A DNA stretch of 64,000 bases from Carettochelys insculpta (lineage: Eukaryota > Chordata > Testudines > Carettochelyidae). The position numbers and the translations under genes are program-made. The notes beneath the pieces are model-generated. The model ran no database searches. It was not told the origin of the DNA and saw only the letters and a program-made list of their open reading frames with translations. Positions 11,567 through 22,270 of the stretch are shown here, one piece after another (the first letter of the stretch is position 1; the number at the start of each line of letters is the position of its first letter). Where the stretch lies: NCBI RefSeq assembly GCF_033958435.1, contig NC_134161.1:8246001-8310000 (forward strand), read 5' to 3'.

Positions 11567-12539
11567 GTACACTGTGATTTGTCCACGCTGCAGGTGGCTC
11601 CTGCCCAGGGCAGAGTCTGTTAATAAGGACAGATAGCAGTCACATTCTTTTAGACACTAGCTGGATGAGCTCATGAACCATCATACTCGCTGGAGGTTTG
11701 GTTTGGGCAGGAGATTCTGACCTGTGATTTCTTCCTTAACAATGCAAGGAGAAAACCATACAGCTCTGCTGAGCCTCACACTGCATGTTTTTGCCTGGGG
11801 CAAAGAGAGTAGCAACAACCAAATGACAAATATTGGAAGCGTATGGAAGCTAAATTAGCTTCTAATGAATGTTCTCAGCATTACATGGGGAAGTAGATGG
11901 CTGAAAGGATCACATCCAAATCCTGGGCTCTTTTAAGAGAAAATGGAATTTCATCACAGAACCTTTGGTAGCTGGAGCTAATTTAAAGCTCCTTTAGAAT
12001 AGGAAAAGGAGGAACAGGGACTTTATTAATAAGGTTTTAAAATGGAAGAGCAAATCCGTTGGGTAAAGGGATGCAAATTGGCATAAGGCTGTTGGCCCAT
12101 TCTTAGGGACAGTTGCCAGCTGACAGCAAGTGCTATCTTTTTGGCAGTTGCTCTAACTTAAGCAAGCTATTTTTTTTCCTTTGAGGCTAAAAGGTTCCAT
12201 GGCTAAGAGAGAACACCCTTTTGACCCTTCTGAACTTGGTGACAAAGAGCCAAGCAAGCCTACGGTTGCTATGTTATTCTCCTGGCAGATCTGTCATGGG
12301 GTTTGGTTGGTTTGTTTATAAACCAGATGGTATGAACCACGCACTGGCTTTGTCTGCCATGGAAACTTCCTCCATACGCTGCTTCGCTTCCAAAAGCATT
12401 GCTGTGTACTTCAGATCATAGGGAAGAACGCTGGTTGCCAGAAATGCCAGAGGTCCAGCCTCTGGAATTGGATCCCAGACTTCCTGGATCAAGGTTTTTA
12501 GGTCAGCCCAGAGGAAGGATGATCCACAGAGTATTAGCT
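11567..12539. other. GRIK4 intron, no recognised feature
   Basis: First part of a 4.6-kb intron. No element that I can name. Confidence 0.5.
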
Positions 12540-12602
12540 TGGGATCTGGGTGTGAGTCCCTGATCCACCAGATTTCCCCTGAGATCTTGGACAAATCACT
12601 TA
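12540..12602 (+). repeat. MIR-like SINE fragment
   Basis: Contains GATCTTGGACAAATCACTTAA, the conserved MIR/CORE-SINE segment. It is cut off by a CR1 end at 12603. Confidence 0.45.
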
Positions 12603-12668
12603 AATCACAGAGTTCTAGGGCTGGAAGGGACCTCAGGAGTCACCTAGTCCAGCCCCCAGCACTAAGTC
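12603..12668 (-). mobile_element. CR1 3'UTR fragment
   Basis: Plus strand ATCACAGAGTTCTAGGGCTG, then GAAGGGACCTCAGGAGTC and AGTCCAGCCCCC, a short reversed CR1 3' end inserted in the MIR-like fragment. Confidence 0.7.
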
Positions 12669-12674
12669 TAAGTA

Positions 12675-12951
12675 GGCTAAGTCTACGCTGGCGTTCTACT
12701 GCTCTGTAACTTTCTGGCCCCTGACAGTGAAACCCTCTCCCCCGAGCTCAGTGAATTACAGTGCTGAATAGCTCCAGTGTGAACCAGGCTGCAGCGCTGG
12801 AGCTGTGCTGCCAGCACTTCTGGTTGCTCCCCTTGTGGAGGTGGCGTACCTAGAGTGCTGCAAGTGCTCTCTCGCAGTGCTCCTGCGTGGCTGTACTTTG
12901 AGTTCAAAGCACTGTCGTGCCTGTGCTTTCAACTTAAGTGTAGACAAAGCC
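12675..12951. mobile_element. MITE with inverted ends
   Basis: Ends are GGCTAAGTCTACGCTGG and the complement of GGCTTTGTCTACACTTAA. The 277-bp interior is rich in CTG-type boxes (GCAGCGCTGGAGCTG) and has no gene. The GTCTACACT core of the ends resembles the element at 1528-1825, but I could not find a clean target duplication, so the superfamily is left open. Confidence 0.5.
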
Positions 12952-13024
12952 CTTCTGTGAAACAGGAATACCAGCACTTCCGCTCTCACAGGGAGGTTCT
13001 AGGAATCAGTAGGTTACAGAGTAC

Positions 13025-13236
13025 GGTTTTGTCTACATGACGCTGGAAGATCGACATGCTCAGGGTTCAATTTTGCATGTCTGGTAGGGACATGTGAAAT
13101 TGACCTATCGGGGCAGTATCTTCAGTGAGCACACTCAGGTAAGTCGATGGCAGATACATTGATTCTAGTTATGCAATTGCTATAGCTAGAATTGCGTATC
13201 TGCAGTCGACTTCCTTTGTCAAGTGTAGACGTAATC
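13025..13236. mobile_element. MITE-like repeat
   Basis: Begins GGTTTTGTCTACATGACG and ends AAGTGTAGACGTAATC, whose complement is GATTACGTCTACACTT. The interior has GGAAGATCGAC, also present near the right end of the element at 1528-1825 (1775-1785), suggesting a shared family. Confidence 0.5.
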
Positions 13237-13861
13237 GTGGGCTATATTGGAAAAAATGTTAGTCTCTTTAGGGCATTGGGAAAATATGCACCCTGCCCTG
13301 GATTCCACACTCACCCCAAAGCACAGGGATGTTTAGTGGTAGGGTTTCTGTTCACACCTGTTAACTCCAGAATGTAAAACAAGTTTACGGGAGCAGGGGG
13401 ATGTCTAGAAATGGTGCTTCTGGTTTGAGCTGTTTTGTTCCATTGCAAATGGCCCCCAGTTGTAAGCAAAACAGCCTCAGCACAAGTTGCTTGAATTCTT
13501 TACAGGTCGCTTTTAAAATCACACAATGATCCCTATTTCCAGCCATCCGGCGCCAGTTCCAGGCCCCTCTCACTGGGAGTATTGGATTATAGGAGAGTCT
13601 CTGAGTGCCTTGTTGGACAGCAACAGCCACCCCAGTGACTTGTGAGAGCACTAATTGCTTAATCTTGACGTCCCAAAGGCACAGCCAAGCTTCAAAGGGA
13701 TGAACATCGACTTTTAAATTATTGAATGCATTACCTTCCAAGGGGGGCAGAGCAAGGAAGGGGGGAAGCAGCTTTTTGCTCAGCAAGCACTGGAAAGCGT
13801 AAACTCCAGACAAACCCTGAAGGGCACAACCGGAAAGAGGGGCCATTTCTGGGAAAGGTGG

Positions 13862-14012
13862 AGCTGGGTTTCTGAGAGGCAGGACTCCTGGGCTGTGTTC
13901 CTGGCTCTGCCACTTGTTCAGTGTATGCCATCAAGCAAGTCACCTCCCTATTGCATATCTCAGTTTCCCCATGTGCGGAACTGGGATTGTAATAAGCAAC
14001 TCACCAGGGCAG
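13862..14012 (+). repeat. MIR-like SINE
   Basis: GGCTCTGCCACTTGTTCAGT, CAAGCAAGTCACCTCCCTAT and CTCAGTTTCCCCATGTG are in MIR order and spacing. Ancient copy with no flanking repeats visible. Confidence 0.65.
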
Positions 14013-14925
14013 CATGGAGTTAAAGAAAGGCTTTTGGGAGGATTACTGCTTGACAAGAAAACCCAGCAATATTCTAACACGGTCTTCAGAGGAAGACTGA
14101 GTCAGGCCTGGGGGTGAGGGTAGGCAAGTCCCTGAGCTGACTGTGGGGAGCAGAGGGGAGAGGGGAATATTAGCTGATGGCAGGCTGTGAGGATGGGAGG
14201 TTAAGGCAGGCTCTGGGTTGTGAGTTTGGTGGGGGAGGGGGAATTTGAGCTGGGCCCAGTCTGTGATTATAGGGTACATTTTATACCTTGTAATTGCTGT
14301 CTTAGCGCGATCCTCTCTCCCTGTGAAGGTCTGATTTACTGGGTGACGATAGCCTGAGAGGGCTGCCAAACGCATGATGGAGAACAGGGGAGAAATGTTC
14401 CCCTGTGAGTGTTAAAACAAAGCAGGTCAGCGATTTACAAGGGTTGCGGGGAGGTTTTGATTTCGAAAAGTCACAGGGAGATTAGGTCAGTAAATCACTG
14501 ATTCTCTCACTTTGATTTAACTTTCGAGAGGGGAGAGGAAGATTTTACAGGTGTCCTGGCTGAATAATGGCCACAAGCTGTCACTTCAGTGCAAAGTGCT
14601 GCATGCTGCTTTGTAATCAATTCAGTCAACCATCCAGTCTGCCCACAGCCCCAGAACTCATGGTACTGAAAAAGAAGTCATTTCTGGGACCCTGAAAGCT
14701 GAGCTACAGGCTATAGCTCCCTGAACTGTACCTGGGGCCCAGCTCACTCTGACCTCTTGGCCTCATCCTGCAGCTGCTGCAACAAGGACGGGAGAAGAGA
14801 AGGCAGGGAGTGATGTTTCCATCCAATTTGTCCATGGGGAGGGGTCAGAGTGCCTCCGAGGCTGAGAAGCTGGTTAGCTTCCTGGGACTGCACAGATTTA
14901 CAAGAGGAGATGGAGCCCCACTGGA
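14013..14925. other. GRIK4 intron, no recognised feature
   Basis: Purine-rich, GGGGAG-rich stretch at 14100-14250, otherwise nothing that I can name. Confidence 0.45.
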
Positions 14926-15185
14926 CTTCAATGGAACTAGGTTGATCTATTTCCGCTGGGGGCCTGGTCCATGGATGCTACCGGAGTTAGACCAGTTTAT
15001 ACCACTTAAGGATCTGGCCCATTGATTTCAGTAGTTCTAGGCCAGTTTACTTCAGCTCAGAATCCAGCCCATTGATTTCAGTAGGTCTAGGCCCGTTTAC
15101 ATCATCTGGGGACCTGGCCTATTGCCATCAAGGAAGCTAGCTGGATTTACTCCAGTTGGAGAACTGGCTCACTGAGTTTAGGGGT
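14926..15185. repeat. degenerate tandem repeat, unit about 50 bp
   Basis: The block CCATTGATTTCAGTAG-TCTAGGCC-GTTTAC recurs at about 15018 and 15070 and more weakly at 14925 and 15117. Each is followed by an AG-rich CTGG box. The period is roughly 50 bp. Similar single blocks occur at about 24375 and 24510. Confidence 0.6.
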
Positions 15186-15544
15186 GATCAGCCAGTTCAT
15201 TCGTACAGGAGATATGGCCCTTGGAGCCAAACTTGCCCCTGCTGTCAGTGGAAAGTCAGTATTCCAGAGTCCAATCTTGCTTACATCAGTGTTAATGCAG
15301 AGCAATTGATTGCCAATGGATTGCTCTACTTTGCTCCAGGGTAACTGAGCTGCAGGGAATGTGGCCCCTTGATACTAAAAAGTTTAAAAGAGATGTCATT
15401 GGCCTTTTCTTGGCATGGTTTTGACAACAGTGTGGGTTCCCCTCAAGTCGTGGGGCTGAGAGCCATTTCACAGATGAGGAAATGCACTTTTGATGCATTA
15501 GTTCTATGCACGGTCTTAATGACTGTGCCTCTAGAGAAAACCAG

Positions 15545-15635
15545 GAAGCACCTGGGTTCTGGTTCCATCAGTGACCTAATGTGTGACCACCTGCTCCTTG
15601 TGCCTCTTTTGGCTGTCCTGTCTATTTAGATTCTA
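15545..15635 (+). repeat. MIR-like SINE fragment
   Basis: TCAGTGACCTAATGTGTGACC followed by CTCCTTGTGCCTCTTTTGG fits a worn MIR core. Confidence 0.35.
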
Positions 15636-16204
15636 CAACACCTAAATCAATGGGGCCCTGATCTCAGTTGCGTCCTTTAGATATAAATAGTAATCATTTC
15701 CCATCAGCACGTGCAGGAAGGAATTCCTCTTGACCCTGCCCCTCCTAATGCTCTTGTTTCCATCTCTTTCTTCTCCTTGCTTTGTCAATGGTGCTTTCTC
15801 ATTTTACTGACTTTGTAGTGACAACAGCTGAGTAAATAATTTCTAGGACATAATTTATCTGATTGATCTTTCATCCTTTTCCTGCTTTCAGTTCATCTGC
15901 AGACTGCTTTGCACTTCTCTCAGAGGTATTTGTTGTTTGAAATTTATTTGCTAAATCATAATTCCGAGGAACAGTTCTTCAGTCACAAGCTGATCATTGC
16001 ACATAATTGTGTATTTACCATTCAAGCTGTGCACGTTAATGTTGGATAGCAAAGGGCCTGTAGTATTGGTTTTTTTTTTCCCTGAGTGGATGGAGCTCAA
16101 AGATGATTAGATGATGAGAAGGGTCAAGGTTACTATGTGGTTCCAAGCACAATATTTGTCGTCTCTTCCATTCCACTTTGTTTTTTTCCTTTGCTTTATT
16201 TCAG
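15636..16204. other. GRIK4 intron, no recognised feature
   Basis: AT-rich sequence ending in a strong pyrimidine tract and the acceptor TTTCAG at 16204. Confidence 0.6.
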
Positions 16205-16323
16205 GTCTGGGAATGGAGAATATTGGCGGAATCTTTGTGGTTCTCATATGTGGCTTAGTCGTAGCAATTTTTATGGCAATGCTGGAATTTTTGTGGAGCC
16301 TACGGCACTCTGAACACACAGAG
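16205..16323 (+). CDS. GRIK4: GRIK4 exon: M4 helix
   Basis: Encodes [20 protein letters not shown] then [19 protein letters not shown]. The hydrophobic run [20 protein letters not shown] is the last membrane helix (M4), which packs against the neighbouring subunit and is needed for assembly. LGMENIGG is the standard kainate receptor lead-in. Two bases complete the split Gly codon and the exon ends on a complete Glu codon before a GTAGGC donor. Confidence 0.97.
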
Positions 16324-16865
16324 GTAGGCTCAGATCTGTCACTGATGTTACAGGGAGTATATACATTAATGTTAGAGAGGTACGTATCGAGGTATGAACG
16401 TTGCAGGCAGTGAGGGCTAAAACACGTGAAAATTTGTGGAACAGAGTATGTAAAATTTCCAGTGCACTCAGACAAGTGTAGAACTTACAAATATCTGATG
16501 CGCCGTTTGTAACATCCAGATGATACACAAATTCTAGTTGTGCTTGTTGGGGATCTAGAACATATGGAAATGCCAAATGCAGATGGTGGAGGTCTAGAAC
16601 ACAACAATTTCTGTCTAGAGCATATAAGGACCCGACATGAACTTCAGGATCTAGAACACATGCATGCCTTTGCTGTGGGCATTTCAGTCGGTGGAATTTA
16701 GAACTGGTAGCAGTGGTAGATGCTGCTTATGAGAACAGCTGAAGATCTCAAGTGCTAGTTATGGCAGCCAGAACAGTTCAGCATCAGGGTTCAGAAGAGG
16801 TACAGATGTTGGGATCTGAGTACTACGTTGGCAATTGACCTTGTGCCTGTGTGTATGCTTTCCAG
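16324..16865. other. GRIK4 last intron with repeated CTAGAACA motif
   Basis: Contains four copies of a GG(A/T)(C)TCTAGA(A/G)CA box at about 16552, 16591, 16614 and 16648, spaced 23 to 40 bp apart. No other element is seen. The acceptor is GTATGCTTTCCAG. Confidence 0.6.
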
Positions 16866-17231
16866 GTGTCCGTCTGCCAGGAGATGGTAACAGAGCTGCG
16901 CAGTATCATCCTCTGCAGAGACAGTTTTCACCCTCGACGAAGGCGAGGGGGAATGATACGGACTCAGCCCGTTATCACTGAGGAACGCCGACCACGCAGC
17001 ACAACCACGCTCAGCAATGGGAAGCTGTGTGGCGGCGGTGAGCCAGACCCACTGGCACAAAGACTTGCACAAGAAGCTGCCCTGGTGGCCCGAGGCTGCA
17101 CACACATCCGGGTGTGCCCAGAGTGTCGGAGGTTCCAGGGCCTCCGGGTGCGGCCAGCTCCAGGGTCACCTGCGCGAAGTGAAGAGAGCTTGGAATGGGA
17201 GAAAACTACCAACAGCAGCGAACCTGAGTAG
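16866..17231 (+). CDS. GRIK4: GRIK4 last exon: cytoplasmic C-tail
   Basis: Encodes 121 residues from [17 protein letters not shown] to the stop TAG at 17229-17231, ending [11 protein letters not shown]. This is the intracellular tail. [20 protein letters not shown] and [20 protein letters not shown] are diagnostic for GRIK4 and GRIK5, and the final SSEPE matches my recollection of GRIK4. An arginine cluster RRRR lies at 16935-16946; an arginine-based ER-retention signal is known in the related KA2 tail, so a trafficking role is plausible here. The segment between RRRR and TLSNGKL ([20 protein letters not shown]) is the part least like mammals. The exon is GC-rich compared with its intron. Confidence 0.97.
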   Translation: MSVCQEMVTELRSIILCRDSFHPRRRRGGMIRTQPVITEERRPRSTTTLSNGKLCGGGEPDPLAQRLAQEAALVARGCTHIRVCPECRRFQGLRVRPAPGSPARSEESLEWEKTTNSSEPE

Positions 17232-17860
17232 AGTTGGAGCAGGGATGGGCAAAGAAACTCATGTTCCATTTTACAGAACATGGACTTGTACAATGCCAGA
17301 CTTGTTTTTAAATTAAAAGCAGTTATCCAGCTCCTCGGGAGCAAGAGAAACCTTCAGGCTGAGAACCAGGCCCCATCAGAGATGTTTGGTACCTCTCCTA
17401 TCTAAGGGGACATTAGTTCCACCTGGATTCTGAACTGCAAGTGGCAGATTCTCTGACTGGACTTTTTCTCCAGCACCTTCCACCCCAATGTGAAAAATCT
17501 GGGTTTGTGGTGGGGACAACACACAGAAAGGGTGATTCATGTATCAGAAGTGCCCCAACTTAGGGACAAGAGTCACTGTCAGAACTACCCCATCATAGGG
17601 CAGGAGAAACGGACACTAGCACCATCAGTCCTGATCTCACAGACTCAGTAGGTATTTTTATGTGCTTGGGTGGGGGGAGGGGAAGGGAGGAATAATCTAT
17701 TTTAGTTTATTTTTGGTACATCAGGACCTGGAGTCTCCAGCACACCAGATTTCAGGTACTGAACTCTCCTTCCTTTGCAGCAGCATGGAAGGGAAAGGAC
17801 AGAGATGGCTCCCAGATGGAAGCAGTGGATAAAATAAAAGTCAAGGAGTTATCAAAAAAT
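17232..17860 (+). other. GRIK4: GRIK4 3'UTR (extent uncertain)
   Basis: Sequence after the stop. Candidate polyadenylation signals are ATTAAA at 17312 and AATAAA at 17833-17838, the latter in an A-rich patch. Further AATAAA sites at 18432 and 18539 could give longer transcripts. No RNA evidence can be read from the sequence, so the end is a guess. Confidence 0.5.
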
Positions 17861-17947
17861 AAAAATTAAAAATGCCAAAAACCAACCAACACACACAGTG
17901 AATTCAAAGAGGCCTTGAAACACCTGGAATTTCAGGGGTTCTGTGTC

Positions 17948-17975
17948 TTTTTTTGTTTGTTTGTTTGTTTGTTTT
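17948..17975. repeat. (TTTG)n microsatellite
   Basis: Perfect GTTT repeats of about six units just past the first polyadenylation candidates. Confidence 0.9.
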
Positions 17976-19071
17976 TCTGGTGGGCTGGGTGAGAGTGTAT
18001 GGTGAGTCCGAAGCATTCAGGAAGGTGTAAGTGGCAGAAGATGCTGTTGTATTCCACATGCTCTCTTAAGAATGCTGCCTTTTCCCTCCATCAGAGGGTG
18101 GTTGCACTTCGTACACGTTGTCACAGATGCTCATAGTTTTATCACATTTCCCCATGAACTCTTACTACCATCTCCAGGTTCAGTTGCTGGGCATGTGACC
18201 CAGAGGGCCTCTTGTCTCAGAGGACTGCCTTGCGGCCAAATGTCCTGGAATGAAGGACCTCAGCCAGGGAGCTCAGATTCTATGGGAGAATCACTCCAGG
18301 ATTGCAGTGAGAACATCCTTCCTTTGCTAGCAGCAGCAGGTTGCCCTCTGCCTGGTACAAATGTGGGGTTTACTTTGAAGAGTTTAATTTTCTGATAGAA
18401 AAACAAAATTCTATGCAATTTCTGATTGTAAAATAAAAGGGGGGGGGGAAATTATGAGGAATGGTGAGAAACACAAACCTTGAGAAAAGGCATATCCTGT
18501 TGTTGAATTCTTTTCTCTCTTTGTTTTTGACCTTCTGAAAATAAAAGTTCTCCTTCTTTGATTATGATTCCCCCCTGTCCCTAAACACGCTTTTAAAACT
18601 TTGAGGCAGTTTGAGTCCCATCATTCATAGCCTGGTTACAGCACAACAGTGCCCCCAGGGGATCTTCGGAGTACTTCCAGCCTGCCTGGTCTTCCCTGCA
18701 GTACGTTGCTGCTTTGGCTTCTGCAAACTTCTGGCTACGTGCACAATATATAACACCTCCACTGCTGTTGTCTGTAATTATTATGGGGAAAACACATGAA
18801 AAAAGCTGGGCAGGACACATTGTAATTTTAGAAAAAACAAGACAATCCCCTTGGCCCTGTGCTGCAGTGAGAGCAGAGCAATGTAAGCCCCTGGCTCTTT
18901 TAAACCGGATTGCTGGAAACAGGATTCCAGCATGGTTTTCCTGGACACAGGAGTCTCTGTAGCAGATCTGACCAATGGTCCAATAACCTGCAACCAGATA
19001 CTTCACAGGAACTTATAAAGAAACCCAGAGCAAGATGAGCCCAGTGACAGCCACTGGAGGAAACAAAACGC
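17976..19071. other. GRIK4-TBCEL intergenic or distal 3'UTR, nothing recognised
   Basis: Contains AATAAA at 18432 and 18539 and a run of nine or more G at 18440. No gene or named repeat. Confidence 0.45.
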
Positions 19072-19150
19072 AGTCAAGTAGCACTTTGAAGACTAGCAAA
19101 ATAATTTATTAGGTGAGCTTTCGTGGGACAGACCCACTTCTTCAGACCAC
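19072..19150 (-). mobile_element. Penelope-like retroelement tail, second family
   Basis: Plus strand GTAGCACTTTGAAGACTAGC, then AAAATAATTTATTAGGTGAG and CTTTCGTGGGACAGACCC. The same family is seen at 1-110. It carries the hammerhead-like motif listed separately. Confidence 0.6.
19105..19150 (-). ncRNA. hammerhead-ribozyme-like motif, second family
   Basis: On the minus strand CTGAAGA (19145-19139) is followed by an extra A, stem II GTGGG/CCCAC closed by TCTGT, GAAA (19122-19119), then a two-pair stem III (AG...CT) and an A as the likely cleavage base. CUGAAGA fits the CUGANGA consensus because position 7 is free in hammerheads. Stem III is short, and stem I pairing is weak (about three of four positions). 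Core complete, activity unproven. Confidence 0.5.
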
Positions 19151-20342
19151 TGGAGGTTGTCACATAGCAGTTCGTTTTGGGAGCACTCAGAACATAGACG
19201 ATAAAAAGAGGGAACAGTCCCTGCTTTCAGCGAAGGTCCCTGGCCTGGGTTATGCAGGAGGTGGGAACTAGATGATCTCAGATTCTGATGGGACCACTAT
19301 GAGTCTGTAGAGAGGTCACATTCAAACAGACCAAGCAAACAGGGTTGGAAGGGGAGAGACAAGATGAAGCACAGAATGTGCATGGGAGATTTTGGCCAAT
19401 TTCTGACAACACAATGTTCTACTAAGAGGGCCAACTTCTCAGCTACTGCAAATGAGAATATTATACATTACCATCACTAGAGTGCCACAGATTTATGCTG
19501 TGATTCTGGCCAGTAATGCTTTTGGAGTTCGTGGCTGAAAGCAGGAAGGGAGAATCAGTTCAAGTCTGCCCTGGACTTCAAACACACCAAAAGCTGGCCA
19601 GGGCCAGCTGGTGGCTAACCTGTGACATCAGTCTTCCAGAGAAAAGTGCAGTGGCTATGCTGAGTGGCCCAGGCAGGGTGCCGCAGGCCTGGGGATGGCG
19701 TGGGACAGGCAGACACATAGGAGCTGGGTTGGAAAGTTATCACAGGCAGAATAACATGGAGGGGAGGTTCAGAGCGACTTGGAAGAGACCAGACAGATAT
19801 GGAGTAACCTGCCCTTAGGGGAAGCTTTATCTTAGCCCTGTCAGACATTGTTGGCATCTGGCCTGAGATGGGATGATGAGGTTGACGCCTGCTTAAATTT
19901 TCTCTGGAAGTATTTTGCTTGGGGCAGGGGGTGGGGCGGGGGAAGGAAACCGCCCTTTCCTGGTCAGGGAAGCAATGCACTTATAAACCTGGCCAGAGCC
20001 AGTGTTCCTTTGAGCCAAATGTGGACAGGGCCTAGCAGTACAGCTCAGTGTGTGCAGAGCAGGCCAGTCCCTCCCCATTCCTATATTCATGAAGCTGCAT
20101 TTTGTGTGGTCTTACACCAGCTGCGGGTTTGTCTCAACAGCTGAGTGGTTCCCCCACCTTCCTTGTGGCAAGGGCAGCTAGCACTTGGCAGGTGCTAATC
20201 ATTCAACTCAGCGAGGTGTGCTTCGTTCAAGAGGGTCCAGGTTCACACCCACCCTGCCCGATAACAGCTACAAAGGCATTACAATTCATAGCCCCTATGG
20301 GGGAGGGCCTTCAACTAGGAAATAATTGAAATTCTTTTCCTC
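19151..20342. other. intergenic, nothing recognised
   Basis: Mixed-composition sequence with short unsupported reading frames only. Confidence 0.4.
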
Positions 20343-22270
20343 GGGGGGGGGGGGTAACTTCTAGGTACTTGGTGTGGCAGCCTAGCCTCTTGAAGCAGTG
20401 GCTAGACCAGAGCAGCAGTAAGAAGCCTGGTGGCGTGGTGGATAAATGAGCACCATCACCTTGCTCAAATGAACTAATGTTTGATTCCTGGGTCAGAGCT
20501 CCCCGCTGCCCCCAAAAATCACTGTAGCTACAGTGTTCTCATGTGGACCATCTAATTTTACATAAATCGTGGCCCAGCTCCTCAAAGACATTGCAACAGC
20601 TGCCATCCCTTGCCTGACTACTGTGGAGGATCTGCATTTTAGCAGCTAGGTAGCCGCTTGCTTTCTTGGGCCTCCACTGGTGAAAGGTGGTGCTGAGGCA
20701 TGAAAGCCAATTGTGTTTGATCACGGAGGGAGGTGGGCGCTTGCCAGTTTAATGGCGAATAATACCACATATGCCCTCATGCATGTATTTGCCAGCATAG
20801 CGGCAACATCTGCCATCATCTTATGCTTGTTTAAAGGCCAACATATGCTAACAAGCACTTGGCACGCCTCATGAAAAGACACTCACCTTTGAAACTGTAT
20901 GTGCAGCTGAACAAAGACAAGGCCCCCCGCCCCCCCATACATCATTTATCACAGCTAGGCCCCGCCCCCCCGGGGCCCAGTGAATAAAGATGGTGCGGGC
21001 CAGTGCCCAGTGTTTGGTTTTTGTTTTTTTTTTCCTTTGGGGGGTCTGCTGAGGGATTCATCACACAACCCAGGGTGCTTCAGAAAAATAATGCAGATAG
21101 GCTCATCAGTGGCCCTTTTAGGCTTTTTCTTTGGTCAGTTTCGCATGCCCTTGCTGTATTCTAGTGCAGTATATAACTTGACCCACGGTTGGGCCCGGGG
21201 GGGGGGGCGGGCAATGTTTTGTTTGAGCAGTTTGTACCATACCAAAAAAAAAAAAAAAAACCTTGCACCTTACAATTTTAGTGGCTGGGTAAAAGCTGCT
21301 GGGTGCTCGGGCAGGGTGTGTGTGAGTGAGTGAAGCCATTGGCTGTTTTCCAGGGCACGCGCACAGGCGCACACACGCACACACACGGCAGGCGCTTACA
21401 TGGTCCATGCCCATATACAATGCATGGCAAGCCTTGATAGGGCCTTTATGCCCATCTAGTCTACACTGTATAACAGGTCAGCACACCACCCAAAAATAAT
21501 ACCAACAGCGCAGATTATTTAAAAAAAAAAAAGGTTTTTTGGGGGGGGGGGGGGGGGGGGCGGATACCTGTGATGCGGCGGCCACAACAAACTGTGGTTA
21601 AATTGGCCCAATGGTCCATTACACCCACCATAAAAAAGTCATGCCTCAGTTCCAGGTTCACTGTGTCTGGGCTCAATAGCCAGCAGTGGTTGCACGAGTG
21701 CCAAATTAACGAGCTAAATGAGCCAATAAGGGCAGAAATGGGACAGATGTGTGCACCTGTTAATGACATGCAAGGTTCGGCCTGGGTTACCATCCCACCT
21801 GGACTTTCTCAGCATAGCCATTACTTGATAAAAAATGGGGGGGGGGGGGCGCGGGGCGGGGCGGGGGGGTAAGGCTAGTAAGCTACTTCTGTGACATCCA
21901 CTGGGAGGTACTGATCAGCTCAATTAACTGCTAATACTTGGCTTTAATTACTTCACCATAGCCCTCTGCTCCCTTGTCCAGCATGAGCTATTAATTGCAG
22001 AACCAAGCAGGCATGTGACCAGCGCGAGCTCTCTGAAACATGTACTGTAAATGGAATGGTTCTGCTTCTTCAATTCGTTTGGCTATGCTGCTCCCCTGGG
22101 AGTATGAAAATCTGCAGCTGCAGACTGGCAAGCGTTACTGTTAGAAAAGGCTCTAGTAGAAGAAGAATTAAAACTCCAGTGGATTTTTTTTTCTTTTTGT
22201 GATAAATGTTTTATTTGTTTTGTATGTCAGGTAGTTTAACTTTCATGCCACACTGAAAGGCTGCTCCCCC
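20343..22270. repeat. region rich in long homopolymer runs
   Basis: Holds G runs at 20344-20353, about 21197-21207, 21541-21560 (20 G) and 21838-21849, a 17-base A run at about 21244, and C-rich patches at 20923 and 20964. Between them are GGGGCGGGGCGGGG-type clusters. These can form G-quadruplexes and are prone to assembly error. No gene is visible. Confidence 0.7.
20405..20530 (+). repeat. tRNA-derived SINE or tRNA pseudogene
   Basis: TGGCGTGGTGG at 20431-20441 fits the polymerase III A box and GTTTGATTCC at 20479-20488 fits the B box, with about 38 bp between them, a normal tRNA-like spacing. The surrounding sequence does not fold into a clean cloverleaf by eye, so a SINE head is more likely than a tRNA gene. 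Confidence 0.4.

Noticed and set aside
13385..13846. 153-codon minus-strand open frame
   Set aside because: No recognisable domain and no conservation signal; intronic and best taken as chance.
20210..20245. B-box-like GGTTCACACCC
   Set aside because: No matching A box at a proper distance and a mismatch in the B-box core.
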